A program made the position numbers and the translations under genes. Below are positions 35,686 to 44,782 of a DNA stretch of 64,000 nt, piece after piece; the stretch's first letter is position 1, and the number at the start of each line of letters is the position of its first letter. Under the pieces are notes generated by a model that saw only the letters and a list, made by a program, of their open reading frames with translations, was not told where the DNA came from and ran no database searches. Source of the stretch: Desulfobacterales bacterium (GTDB taxonomy: Bacteria; Desulfobacterota; Desulfobacteria; Desulfobacterales; Desulfobacteraceae); NCBI GenBank assembly GCA_023143455.1, contig JAGLHT010000002.1:1-64000 (forward strand), in the 5' to 3' direction.

Positions 35686-36087
35686 TTATACTATTGAATT
35701 TATTTTATCTTTTTTTATATCTTCTTTAAAAACTTCCATGCCTTTTTTCATGGCACAAAAATCACCGCACATTGTACAGGTTTCTTTTTTTTCATTCTCA
35801 CGTCTGTTTAGATATTTTGCTATATCGCCAATTCTTGCAGCAATTTTTGTAGCACGAACTCCTTCTCTTACATCCTCTACATATGGCAAGGCAAGATGCT
35901 CAGCAGGTACATTCCCAACAGGAAGTGAAGTTGCATTAAGAACTGCTCTTCTAACCTCATCAAGATCGCCTCCAGCTAAAAGTTCCATTAAAGTATCAGC
36001 GCCTTCTTCCTCAGCAGCAATTGCCTTGGCAATCTCCCTGGGGGGGGTAATTTGCCCATCTAAAGCAAATTCGGTTTGACTCTTCAA
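35686..36087 (-). CDS. drastically shortened ThiC/BzaF-like protein (mini-BzaF)
   Basis: Only 133 residues, against ~430 for BzaF or short ThiC enzymes. Three pieces of the family can be read in order: the N-terminal start MKSQTEFALDGQITP; then EEGADTLMELLAGGDLDEVRRAVLNA with LPVGNVP from the barrel; then AEHLALPYVEDVREGVRATKIAARIGDIA and the C-terminal cluster motif CTMCGDFCAMK. The joins lack roughly 50 residues after ITP and ~250-300 after GNVP, both in frame. BzaF makes 5-hydroxybenzimidazole, a lower-ligand precursor used by CobT, and position behind the riboswitch and before cobT suits BzaF better than ThiC. It starts with TTG behind AAGGA. It cannot form the barrel, so it is a decayed gene or a new small protein. 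Confidence 0.78.
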   Translation of the reverse strand: MKSQTEFALDGQITPPREIAKAIAAEEEGADTLMELLAGGDLDEVRRAVLNATSLPVGNVPAEHLALPYVEDVREGVRATKIAARIGDIAKYLNRRENEKKETCTMCGDFCAMKKGMEVFKEDIKKDKINSIV

Positions 36088-36146
36088 AATAATTATCCTT
36101 TCCTCAAGGTTACTGCCATAGAGTTATTGGCATAAAGTTCCGGCAC

Positions 36147-36183
36147 AAAAAAACCCGGAACCGACTAATATTGTCAGCCCGGG
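36147..36183 (-). terminator. riboswitch-controlled terminator
   Basis: On the minus strand CCCGG-G-CTGAC, a 7-base loop, then GTCGG-TT-CCGGG, followed by seven Ts (plus-strand A-run 36147-36153). The stem is about 10 bp with small bulges. It lies between the cobalamin aptamer and the mini-BzaF/cobT genes, so it is the likely off-switch when cobalamin is bound. Confidence 0.8.
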
Positions 36184-36228
36184 ATTTACCATCTCCTAGG
36201 GGAAAATCAATTTAGCTAAAATCAACTT

Positions 36229-36394
36229 CAGGCAGGTCTTCTGACTTACGGATCACCCTACTCTCTGTGTCTTCCCATGATCTTAAAAATTAAATCAGAC
36301 CACAGTGACAATATACAGATTTCGTCCCCGTATACAGCGGCGGGACCATCCCGGAATCACACCGGGTTCCCTTTTAAGGTTTTTTAAACCACCT
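36229..36394 (-). promoter_or_regulatory. cobalamin riboswitch
   Basis: On the minus strand the aptamer reads from AGGTGG near 36394 through GGGAACCCGGTGTGATTCCGG and GGTCCCGCCGCTGTA to the B12 box AGTCAGAAGACCTGCCTG (36229-36246). These are the conserved blocks of the cobalamin riboswitch in the standard order. A terminator hairpin follows within 50-80 bases, then the mini-BzaF and cobT genes. The expected behaviour, from the known family, is transcription termination on binding adenosylcobalamin. Confidence 0.95.
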
Positions 36395-36579
36395 AAAGCT
36401 AAATATATTTCTAAAGCCACAAATTTATTACTATATTTTACATTCAAATGTCAATAATATTTCCAACAAAAAAATGTTTGCTTTTAGTTGCAATCCACTA
36501 TATTATAGTTAATTATAATTCAGCAAAATTCGTCAAACTATTTAATTGGTCTTTAATCATAAGTCTATCGGAGGAAACC

Positions 36580-38301
36580 ATGAAGCTTAAAATTGGTGCT
36601 AAAGTAAATTTTCTTTTAATCGCTGCCCTTTTTATCGTGGGAGGAGCGTCTCTCATTTTTACTGTTTCTGCTCTTAAACAGCAAGGGAAGAGTTCAATTG
36701 ATGAATATCGTGCAGACATTATGCAGGAAAAAAAAGAATTCCTTAAAACCATGGCTACTTCTGCATATATTATAGCTCAAAATAATTTTGAACAATCCCT
36801 TGATAAAAAAATGACCCTCGACGCTATAGGTTCTCTTCGCTATGGTAAAGATAATACAGGCTATTTCTTTATTCAGGATTCAAAAGGAGTTCTTCTCCTT
36901 CATCCTATAAAACCAGAACTGCAGGGAAAGAATATGATTAATGAAACCGACCCTTCTGGAAAATATTTGTTTAAAGAACTGATTAAAGCTGCTGCTGACA
37001 ATAAAGAAGGTGGATTCGTAACTTACATGTGGCCAAAACCCGGCTCAGAAGACCCAGTAAAGAAAATCTCGTTTTCTAAAAAACTTGACGGATGGGACTG
37101 GAATATTGGAACAGGTGACTATCTTGATGGTATCTCTGCTGCTGTTGCAAAAAAAGAAAAAGATATTAAAAGAAATATCACTAAAGGAATAATTAAAATA
37201 GTCACAATTGTTCTGCTAATTATAATAGGAACAATAATTATTTCTTATTTTGTTGTTGTAAAAGGTGTTGTGGGACCTATCAAAAAAATCATTGAGATGC
37301 TCAAAGACATTGCAGAAGGCGAAGGCGATCTAACAAAAAGGATTGAAAACAAGTCCGGAGATGAAATCCAGGAGCTTGCTGAGTGGTTCAATAAATTTAT
37401 TTTAAATACCCAGAAGATGATCTCAACGGTAAAAAAAGATTCTGAAAAACTAAATGATTCATCAAAAAATTTGGCTGGAATATCTGAACATCTGAGTGAT
37501 GCTGTAAGTACTACTTCATCCAAAGCTAACACAGTTGCTTCAGCTTCTGAGGAAATGACATCAAATTTAAACTCTGTAGCTGCTGCTATGGAGCAAGCTA
37601 CTGCAAATGTAAATATGATAGCTTCTGCTTCCGAGGAAATGTCTTCAACCATTAATGAAATTGCACAAAATGCTGAAAAAGCTAGCGGCATTACTGATGA
37701 TGCCGTGACTAAAACTAATAATGCTTCAATACAAATTGATAAACTTTCTAAGGCAGCAAAAGAAATTGGACAGGTTGTTGAGTCGATTACAGATATATCA
37801 GCACAAGTTAACCTTCTTGCACTTAATGCGACTATTGAAGCAGCCCGTGCAGGGGAAGCAGGGAAAGGCTTTGCAGTTGTGGCAAATGAAATAAAAGATC
37901 TTGCTAATCAGACAGCTACGTCTTCAAATGAGATAAAAGAACGGGTTGCAGGAATTCAGAGTTCAACAGACAATACAATAACTGAAATTGCAAGTATCTC
38001 CAAAGTAGTAACGGAAATAAATGAAATAGTAAGCACCATAGCAACAGCAGTAGAAGAACAATCAGCAACCACAAAAGAAATCACTGAAAATGTATCCCAG
38101 GTATCTACAAGTATAGAAGAGGTAAATAACAATGTTTCTGAAGGGTCATTAGCATCCCAGAAAGTAACCAAGGAAATCACTGAGGTCAATAAATCATCAG
38201 AAGCAATTGCAAAAACAAGTTCAAATATTAAAAGTGATGCAGAAAGACTTTCAGAGCTTTCCCAGAGCCTTGCTGAAATGATGGGAAAATTTAAAGTATA
38301 A
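36580..38301 (+). CDS. methyl-accepting chemotaxis protein with single-Cache sensor
   Basis: A 573-residue chemoreceptor. Order: membrane helix ~8-28, periplasmic sCache_2-type domain ~40-185 (YGKDNTGYFFIQDSKGVLLLHPIKP and DGWDWNIGTGDYLD are typical), second membrane helix ~200-225, HAMP ~226-280, and a signalling domain whose hairpin tip reads [34 protein letters not shown]. Cache_2 domains often bind small carboxylates; the ligand is unknown. ATG 36580 has a GGAGG ribosome binding site; an earlier in-frame ATG at 36448 lies in the riboswitch-side intergenic region and has no such site. No CheA or CheW is next to it; the che operon is 22 kb away. Confidence 0.93.
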   Translation: MKLKIGAKVNFLLIAALFIVGGASLIFTVSALKQQGKSSIDEYRADIMQEKKEFLKTMATSAYIIAQNNFEQSLDKKMTLDAIGSLRYGKDNTGYFFIQDSKGVLLLHPIKPELQGKNMINETDPSGKYLFKELIKAAADNKEGGFVTYMWPKPGSEDPVKKISFSKKLDGWDWNIGTGDYLDGISAAVAKKEKDIKRNITKGIIKIVTIVLLIIIGTIIISYFVVVKGVVGPIKKIIEMLKDIAEGEGDLTKRIENKSGDEIQELAEWFNKFILNTQKMISTVKKDSEKLNDSSKNLAGISEHLSDAVSTTSSKANTVASASEEMTSNLNSVAAAMEQATANVNMIASASEEMSSTINEIAQNAEKASGITDDAVTKTNNASIQIDKLSKAAKEIGQVVESITDISAQVNLLALNATIEAARAGEAGKGFAVVANEIKDLANQTATSSNEIKERVAGIQSSTDNTITEIASISKVVTEINEIVSTIATAVEEQSATTKEITENVSQVSTSIEEVNNNVSEGSLASQKVTKEITEVNKSSEAIAKTSSNIKSDAERLSELSQSLAEMMGKFKV

Positions 38302-38320
38302 AAAATATTGAGGCCCATGG

Positions 38321-38347
38321 GAGTCCTTGTTATAATAACAATGGCTC
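38321..38347. terminator. hairpin between convergent chemoreceptor and ABC permease genes
   Basis: TTGTTA-TAA-TAACAA extended outward by CC/GG and GAG/CTC pairs with single-base bulges. It fills most of the 50-bp gap between two convergent genes. There is no clear T-run, so termination efficiency is uncertain. Confidence 0.5.
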
Positions 38348-38351
38348 TCCA

Positions 38352-40016
38352 TTAAATCCCTTGAGTTTTATTTAATACTTTTATACCAAGTATTAAAGGC
38401 AAAATACTTGAGCATAATAATATTATTATAAGCCATAAACCCGTGGTTATCAGAAGGTTTTCTGCTGTTTGATGGCTTATCTTTGCAACTATTTCTAAGT
38501 GCAATATCAAGCCTGTGGGTACAATGCTGACGATCATGAAACAAAGACTCAATATAAGATTCAAGGTTCCACCAAACCCGGAAACTATTGCAGCAGGATT
38601 ACTTTGCTTAAGGTCTATAAAGATTGCTCCAAGTCCTGTTGATAACCCGCAGATCGCGATTGAAACAGATAGTATAAGGATTATAGTAATAATCTGTATC
38701 TCTTTTTCCACATTAAGCATAGAGGAAGATATCAGGACAAGGGTTACGCTGATAATAATCATTGCAACTACAGATGAAAAAAACTTTGTTAAAACTATTC
38801 GTTTCATACTGGTAGGTGATAGCCCTATCACCCAGAAGCCTTGCCCTTCTAGGCTCAACTCTGGATATATAAATCTTGAACCAAGCGAGGATAACACCAT
38901 GGAAAGACAGAAAACGTTTAAAAACGCAATCATATTTCTCCACATTGCATCTATATTATGATAATTAAAATTTCTTATATTTACAAAATATAAGCCTATC
39001 AATCCAAAAAATATTAACACTTGAGACCATTGAACAGGGTCGCGAAAAAAAATCCTGATATCTTTTTTGATCATTGCCTTAATATCATGGGGTAAATAAA
39101 TCTTATCAAGCCATTTAAACAATACTGGCGCTCTTTTATTATTCTGTCTTCCTTCCATGGTCGAAAGCCATGTATTATAGAATAATAATCTGCCAAGATC
39201 ATTTATTAAAACCAAAAAACCTGTTGCGGTCAACATTAAAAGCAACCAGAACATAAGCCCGCGAAGAATCTGTCCATTAGTTAAAGCCATTATTCCTTCA
39301 GAAGTCCAAAAGCTTGGCAGTATTGGGTTTGATGCTAAGTTTAATCCGGGGAGCACGGTAGAAATGTCAAAAACTTCCATCTCTTTATCTACATTAAAAT
39401 CAGTATTTATAAAAAAAACAACGACCAACATTAAACCTGTGAATATAAGCAGAGACAGAAGAGTTTTTTTGGATTTTGGAATAAATCTTACAAAGATTAT
39501 GATCGAAATTGAACCAATAGCTGAACATATTATTAAAAACGGGATGGAAAAAAGCAATGTCCATATTACAAAAAGAACTGACATTTCATTATATGCGGCA
39601 TATGCTCCGACATAAGGGAGAATAATAAATACAAAAGCCCATGAGGAAAGGGCTGTGGATTCAAAAAATTTATATAGTGTAATTTGATTATATCCTGCAG
39701 GTCTAACAAGAAGAAAAGGAATCTCATCAGATCTGAATATGGTTGAATAGGATGTGATAATACTTGAAAACACAAGCATTACTCCCATGCCAAGAAAGAA
39801 AAATGTGAATAATTTATTAATAATAATACTGCCAAATCCGCTCATAGTATCAAAGTAGCGAAATCCACTATAAAACATCAGAGCCATACCTGTTATTAAA
39901 ACAATTACCGAACAAAAAATGAAAAAGACTTTTAACTTTGACTGAATGCTCAATATTCTGCCAAGGTTATAAAAAGTGTACTTTATTTTTTTTAATATTG
40001 CTCTTTCAATGGACAT
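38352..40016 (-). CDS. ABC-type exporter permease
   Basis: A 554-residue polytopic membrane protein, about 10-12 hydrophobic segments, in the ABC-2 style with a long cytoplasmic stretch near the middle (~270-330, including KKDIRIFFRDPVQWSQVLIFF, a motif common to bacterial ABC-2 permeases of ~550 residues). It is the last gene of a transglutaminase - ATPase - permease operon, beginning 1 base after the ATPase stop. Substrate unknown. Confidence 0.85.
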   Translation of the reverse strand: MSIERAILKKIKYTFYNLGRILSIQSKLKVFFIFCSVIVLITGMALMFYSGFRYFDTMSGFGSIIINKLFTFFFLGMGVMLVFSSIITSYSTIFRSDEIPFLLVRPAGYNQITLYKFFESTALSSWAFVFIILPYVGAYAAYNEMSVLFVIWTLLFSIPFLIICSAIGSISIIIFVRFIPKSKKTLLSLLIFTGLMLVVVFFINTDFNVDKEMEVFDISTVLPGLNLASNPILPSFWTSEGIMALTNGQILRGLMFWLLLMLTATGFLVLINDLGRLLFYNTWLSTMEGRQNNKRAPVLFKWLDKIYLPHDIKAMIKKDIRIFFRDPVQWSQVLIFFGLIGLYFVNIRNFNYHNIDAMWRNMIAFLNVFCLSMVLSSLGSRFIYPELSLEGQGFWVIGLSPTSMKRIVLTKFFSSVVAMIIISVTLVLISSSMLNVEKEIQIITIILILSVSIAICGLSTGLGAIFIDLKQSNPAAIVSGFGGTLNLILSLCFMIVSIVPTGLILHLEIVAKISHQTAENLLITTGLWLIIILLCSSILPLILGIKVLNKTQGI

Positions 40017-40017
40017 A

Positions 40018-40761
40018 TCAATAATTACCTGTAAGGCTTAAAAAGATATCTTCAAGGTTGTTTTTTCCATGTCTTTCATAAAGCTCAGACAAAGTTCCTG
40101 TTTCAATAAGCTCTCCTCTCAATATTATCCCTATGCGATGGGCAATATCCTCTGCCAAAGCCAGAATATGTGTGGTTAAAAAAATGGTCATCCCATTTCG
40201 TGCTTTCTCTTTTAAGAGATCCTTAATAAGGCGAATAGTATATGGATCAAGACCTATCAGTGGTTCATCAATAAAAAGAATCTCAGGGTCGTGCAAAAAA
40301 GTTGCGGCATAAATAAGTCTCTGGCGCAAACCATGGGAAAGATCTTTAACAAGTACATTTTTGTATTCTATTAATCCGAAAAGAGCAAAAGACTCTTCAA
40401 GTTTTTCATGTATACTTTCTTTATTAATATCGTATAATTCCCCGGTAAATTCAAAAAACTCTGTTGTTGTTAGTCTTTCATACAAATAAGGCATATCAGG
40501 TATATAACCAATGATTTTTTTGGATGAGAGATGATCTGTTTCAGGGTCTATTCCATTAATCAATATAGAACCTGAAGATGCACGCAATAAACCTGTGAGT
40601 ATTTTAATGGTTGTGGTTTTTCCGGCGCCGTTTGGTCCAAGAAAACAAAAAAGCTCACCTTTTCCAATATCTAATGTTAGATTCTTTACGGCTTCAAAAC
40701 TATGGGGATTTTTTGCATCATTTGAACCATAGGTTTTGGATAATTTGTTAATTTTTATCAT
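40018..40761 (-). CDS. ABC transporter ATP-binding protein
   Basis: A 247-residue ATPase with Walker A GPNGAGKTTT, signature LSHGLRQRL (LSGGQ variant with H-G-L-R), Walker B ILFIDEPLIGLD and the switch histidine in FLTTHILA. It groups with drug/polysaccharide or bacteriocin-type exporters of the CcmA/NatA kind. Its start overlaps the transglutaminase gene by 14 bases, and the permease gene begins one base after its stop, so the three are a coupled unit. Confidence 0.93.
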   Translation of the reverse strand: MIKINKLSKTYGSNDAKNPHSFEAVKNLTLDIGKGELFCFLGPNGAGKTTTIKILTGLLRASSGSILINGIDPETDHLSSKKIIGYIPDMPYLYERLTTTEFFEFTGELYDINKESIHEKLEESFALFGLIEYKNVLVKDLSHGLRQRLIYAATFLHDPEILFIDEPLIGLDPYTIRLIKDLLKEKARNGMTIFLTTHILALAEDIAHRIGIILRGELIETGTLSELYERHGKNNLEDIFLSLTGNY

Positions 40762-42295
40762 ATATAACCTCTGTCACTTCTATATTAAGCTGCCCCATAA
40801 GGGAGAACAATTGAAACTGATTTCCAATCTCTCCATTCACAATTGCAATATGTGTTGTATCAACATAGGTCTGCCCCCAGGTTGGATCCATTTCACGCCA
40901 TGTATTGTCAATATAAACTGCGGGCCAGGCATGGTAATAAAACCTATCCTTAGTAAAGGCAAGACCTGTTGTGATTCTTGTTGGAATCTTCGCTGCCCGA
41001 GCAAGTGCTGTGAATAGGTAAGTATGTTCATTGCAATCGCCTTTCATTGTATGCAACACATCAAGAGCAGAAGGTATACTTATAGTAATTTCCTTTTTCA
41101 CATTCTTGTGAACCCAATTAAATATTGCCTCTGCTTTGGCTTTATCATCATTACTATCAATCTTTTGAATAATTTTTTTTGCTGCCTTAATAATTTTAGA
41201 ATGATCTGACTGAACAGCCATAGTCGATTTTAAAAACTTAGAAAGAGTTTCATCAGGCATTTCACTGCTTTTTAAAAGTTCTTTACTATTGCCGTTAATT
41301 ATCATCAATTCCGTTGCGGTTTCATTTAAACTCAATATTTTCTGCCTGTCTGATTCAAAATTAAAACTTTTCAGATCCAAACCTTTTAATTTCAATCTAA
41401 TTTCATCTGCATCAGGATCAACAGGTAAACCCCTGGGACGAATTGCAAGCTTTGTAAGGATATCACTTTTGTTATCAGCATTATTAATGCTTTTCATTGC
41501 AAGATCACTTGTAGTTTTTTCCATTGTCCAACCAAATGGTGTACTCTGCCTGACTGGCTGCCCTGTTGAAGAATCAATCCAGAGATTTGAAACAGCACCT
41601 TTCATATTGATAGATATATGAGTTGTTTCATATTCTTTTTTGTCAATTGTAATCTTCTCTTTCTTTACTCCTGTAAACATAATATTTGCCAAGGACATTG
41701 TTACAGGATCAAAGGTTAAAATTGAAAGTTTTTGACCAGGCTTTAATTTTTTCATTGCTATCTCAGTCATTGGTGAATAAATAACAACATCTTCAGGTAT
41801 CTTCACTTTTCTTGACTGAGTTGTATCCCCTGTTGTTGTTGTAATTTTAAAAATTTCATCTTGAATTTTTTTACCATTAATTTTTAATGAATAACCTGAT
41901 GATTTAATGAAAAAATAAAATTTTTGAAGTTGATAAACATTATTTAAAACTGAATTGGTTTTTATACTAATCCGTTGATTTAAACCTCCAAGATTAATAG
42001 TAAAATTTAAAGCATTTTCGATTTTATAATGGTTCACAGGGTCAGACTTTTCAACTTCCATTTTTGTATAACTGTATCCAACAGGAGAACCGTTCACTAA
42101 GATTCGCATCCAGGAATCAATAAGCAAAACATCTTTTGAGATAATACTCTTGTATCCATCCAATTTGTGAGTAAAAAATTCAGGATACGCCTCATACCTT
42201 ACAAGCCATCCGAACGCGCTCAACCATGATATAAACAGAATAATTTTTACTAAAAGGAATCTTTTTTTCTTTTTTTGAGCATCAATTAATTTCAT
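40748..42295 (-). CDS. transglutaminase-like domain protein, membrane anchored
   Basis: A 515-residue protein with one N-terminal membrane segment (~14-34) and a large, presumably periplasmic body. The C-terminal transglutaminase-like core has the full papain-type triad: C421 in KGDCNEHT, H455 in YYHAWPAVY and D470 in EMDPTWGQ. Residues ~45-300 are beta-rich without a recognised domain. It precedes and overlaps the ABC ATPase gene. In known cases such proteins act as cysteine proteases or peptide ligases; a role in processing the exported substrate or a partner is inferred from the operon only. Confidence 0.87.
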   Translation of the reverse strand: MKLIDAQKKKKRFLLVKIILFISWLSAFGWLVRYEAYPEFFTHKLDGYKSIISKDVLLIDSWMRILVNGSPVGYSYTKMEVEKSDPVNHYKIENALNFTINLGGLNQRISIKTNSVLNNVYQLQKFYFFIKSSGYSLKINGKKIQDEIFKITTTTGDTTQSRKVKIPEDVVIYSPMTEIAMKKLKPGQKLSILTFDPVTMSLANIMFTGVKKEKITIDKKEYETTHISINMKGAVSNLWIDSSTGQPVRQSTPFGWTMEKTTSDLAMKSINNADNKSDILTKLAIRPRGLPVDPDADEIRLKLKGLDLKSFNFESDRQKILSLNETATELMIINGNSKELLKSSEMPDETLSKFLKSTMAVQSDHSKIIKAAKKIIQKIDSNDDKAKAEAIFNWVHKNVKKEITISIPSALDVLHTMKGDCNEHTYLFTALARAAKIPTRITTGLAFTKDRFYYHAWPAVYIDNTWREMDPTWGQTYVDTTHIAIVNGEIGNQFQLFSLMGQLNIEVTEVIYDKN

Positions 42296-42446
42296 CTATT
42301 TATTTTATCAATCTGCAAGCTATGTGTAAAGTGCAATTCATAAAACTATTTTAAGGAACAAATAAATATAATTCCTTGATATATAATGTCTTTAAAGGTA
42401 TTATTAAAATATATTTCAAATTCGCATAATTTTGATTATTATTTTT

Positions 42447-42469
42447 CTTTTAGCGCATCATGCTAAAAG
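42447..42469 (+). promoter_or_regulatory. hairpin just upstream of the hybrid kinase start
   Basis: CTTTTAGC (42447-42454) and GCTAAAAG (42462-42469) are perfect inverted repeats with a 7-base loop, ending next to the ribosome binding site (GAGGGG) of the gene starting at 42482. It may be an operator or affect translation of the signalling operon. Confidence 0.45.
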
Positions 42470-42481
42470 AGGGGAAATCAA

Positions 42482-44782
42482 ATGAAACTTCGTAATGTTA
42501 TGGACAATTCTGTTGAACCCATTGTAATTTACAATAAAGACGGCCTTGTAAATTATATAAACCCTGCATTTGAAAGAGTTTTTGGGTGGTCCCCTGGCGA
42601 ACTTATGGGGAAAAAAATAGATTTTGTACCTAAAGAGGCAGAAGCCCAGACAAAAGAGGCTATTGCAAGCATTATGCGTGGAGAAACATGCTATGCCATG
42701 GAAACTCTACGGAAAACAAAAGACAATAAAATTCTTAATACCAGAGTTAGTGCAGCTACGATATTGAATGATACAGGAAAAATCGATGGCTTAATCGTGA
42801 ACCTCCAAGATATTACAAATATTATTCAGACGCGGGAGGCAGCTCAGAAAGCTGACCTTGCAAAAAGCGAATTTCTGTTAAATGTCAGCCATGAATTAAG
42901 AACACCAATGAATGGCATAATGGGGATGATAAATTTGTTACTCGACACAGAATTGGATAGCAATCAAATAGAACTTGCTGAAATTATACAAAAAAATGCT
43001 GATTCGCTTATGAATGTTATAAACAACATCCTTGATTTTTCTAAAATTGAAGCTGGCAAGCTTGAATACGAAACCATTAATTTTGATTTAAGAACTACTA
43101 TTGAAGAAGCTGAAAAACAAATATCAATAAAAACGAATGAAAAAAAACTTAAACTCGATATTTTTGTCCATCAGTTTGTCCCTTCTCTCATAAAAGGTGA
43201 TCCTCAACTATTACGCCAAATACTTCTTAACCTTGCAGACAATGCTGTAAAGTTCACAAATCAAGGCAAAATAAAAATTGCTGTGACTCTTGAAAAAGAG
43301 GACAAAACAAGTGCTGTTATTCGTTTTGAGATAATTGATAGTGGAGTTGGTATCAACTCTGATAAAAAAGATATAATTATTAAATCATTTTCCAAGGCAG
43401 ACGGATCAGTAACACGCGCGCAAGGAGATATCGGCTTAGGGCTTACCATTGCAAAACAGCTTGTCGCTTTGATGAATGGTAAACTAGGAGTTGAAAGTAA
43501 GCTAGGACATGGGTCAACTTTCTGGTTCACAGCTCTGTTTGAAAAACAATCACAAGGTTTATACAAAGAGACTGCAACTTCTGAAAACATTAAGGGAAAA
43601 AATATTCTAATCGTGGATGACAATACCACTAACCGCTTTTTTTTAAAAAAGCAGGTATCAGCTTGGGAATGTACTTTTGTTGAAGCAATAAATGGCAAAG
43701 ATGCTCTTGAAAAACTAGCTAATAACACTTCAAGGCAATTTGATATTGCACTCCTTGATATGCAGATGCCTGAGATGAATGGTGAATTTCTGGCACAAAA
43801 AATCAAATCAGATCCAAATTTTTCCAATATAATTTTAATTATGCTGACATCTGTTGGCAAAAAAGGCGATGTTGCAAGATTAAAAAAAATTGGCTGCGCT
43901 GCATATCTTCCAAAGCCTGTTAAACCACACCTGCTTTACGACTGCATTATCAAAGCTTTGACAGCATATAAACAGGGGAAAAATGAAATTATCACTCGCC
44001 ATTCCCTGATAGAGGGCAAAAAACAGAATGTTCATATACTGCTTGCCCAAAGCAACATTACAAGTCAAAAGATGTATTTAGACATTCTTGGTAAATCTGG
44101 TTACAAGGTTGATGTAGTTCCAAACGGAGTACAGGCAATAGAGGCATTTAAAACAGGAAAGTATAACCTGATATTAATGAATGAAAATATGCCAGAAATG
44201 AATGGGTTTGATGCTACAAAAAATATCCGAGCATTGGAAAAGCAACAAGGGTCAAAAAGGATTCCAATCCTTGGAATAACAGATAATACTATGAGTCAAG
44301 ATAGAAAGAAATGCCTTTCTTTAGGAATGGACGACCATCTCCCTAAAACTATAGATTCAATAAACCTCATTAAAACAATTGATAAATGGGCTGCACAAAA
44401 TCAAGTATTTTTAAAAACACTTTCTCCTAAAAACCAGGGTCTTATTTTTAATCTTGAAGATGCCCTTGAAAGAGCAATGGATGACAAATCATTTCTTGAA
44501 ATGATTTTAGAAGAATTTATGAGAGGATTACCACTTCATATTGATTCTATAAAAGAAGCAATATTAAAAGAGGACAAATACAGTTTAATAAGGGAATCTC
44601 ACTCTTTAAAAGGTTCCTCCTCAAATGTTGGTGCTATCGGGATAAGCTCAACAGCAGCAGAACTCGAAACTGCAGGAACAAGTGATGCCCTCAGCTCATG
44701 CACTAAAACATTAAGTAAGCTTGAAAACGAAGTTACACGTTTTTGCGAACATATAAACAAAATTGAATGGAGAAATATATGA
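42482..44782 (+). CDS. hybrid histidine kinase (PAS-HisKA-HATPase-REC-REC-Hpt)
   Basis: A 766-residue cytoplasmic phosphorelay protein with no membrane segment. PAS ~1-115; HisKA with H137 in NVSHELRTPMNG; HATPase ~235-355; REC1 ~374-495 with intact acidic pair (IVDDN) and phospho-acceptor D426 in LLDMQMP; REC2 ~512-635; Hpt ~670-766 with H707 in SHSLKGSSSN. REC2 has lost its chemistry: the acidic pocket reads LLAQSN and the acceptor position is N567 (LMNENMP), so it should not be phosphorylated. First gene of a four-gene operon; overlaps the next kinase gene by 4 bases (ATGA). Confidence 0.95.
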   Translation: MKLRNVMDNSVEPIVIYNKDGLVNYINPAFERVFGWSPGELMGKKIDFVPKEAEAQTKEAIASIMRGETCYAMETLRKTKDNKILNTRVSAATILNDTGKIDGLIVNLQDITNIIQTREAAQKADLAKSEFLLNVSHELRTPMNGIMGMINLLLDTELDSNQIELAEIIQKNADSLMNVINNILDFSKIEAGKLEYETINFDLRTTIEEAEKQISIKTNEKKLKLDIFVHQFVPSLIKGDPQLLRQILLNLADNAVKFTNQGKIKIAVTLEKEDKTSAVIRFEIIDSGVGINSDKKDIIIKSFSKADGSVTRAQGDIGLGLTIAKQLVALMNGKLGVESKLGHGSTFWFTALFEKQSQGLYKETATSENIKGKNILIVDDNTTNRFFLKKQVSAWECTFVEAINGKDALEKLANNTSRQFDIALLDMQMPEMNGEFLAQKIKSDPNFSNIILIMLTSVGKKGDVARLKKIGCAAYLPKPVKPHLLYDCIIKALTAYKQGKNEIITRHSLIEGKKQNVHILLAQSNITSQKMYLDILGKSGYKVDVVPNGVQAIEAFKTGKYNLILMNENMPEMNGFDATKNIRALEKQQGSKRIPILGITDNTMSQDRKKCLSLGMDDHLPKTIDSINLIKTIDKWAAQNQVFLKTLSPKNQGLIFNLEDALERAMDDKSFLEMILEEFMRGLPLHIDSIKEAILKEDKYSLIRESHSLKGSSSNVGAIGISSTAAELETAGTSDALSSCTKTLSKLENEVTRFCEHINKIEWRNI

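Noticed and set aside
36448-36579. 44-residue N-terminal extension of the Cache chemoreceptor
   Set aside because: ATG 36580 has a GGAGG site and gives the standard receptor N-terminus; the upstream part is A/T-rich leader.
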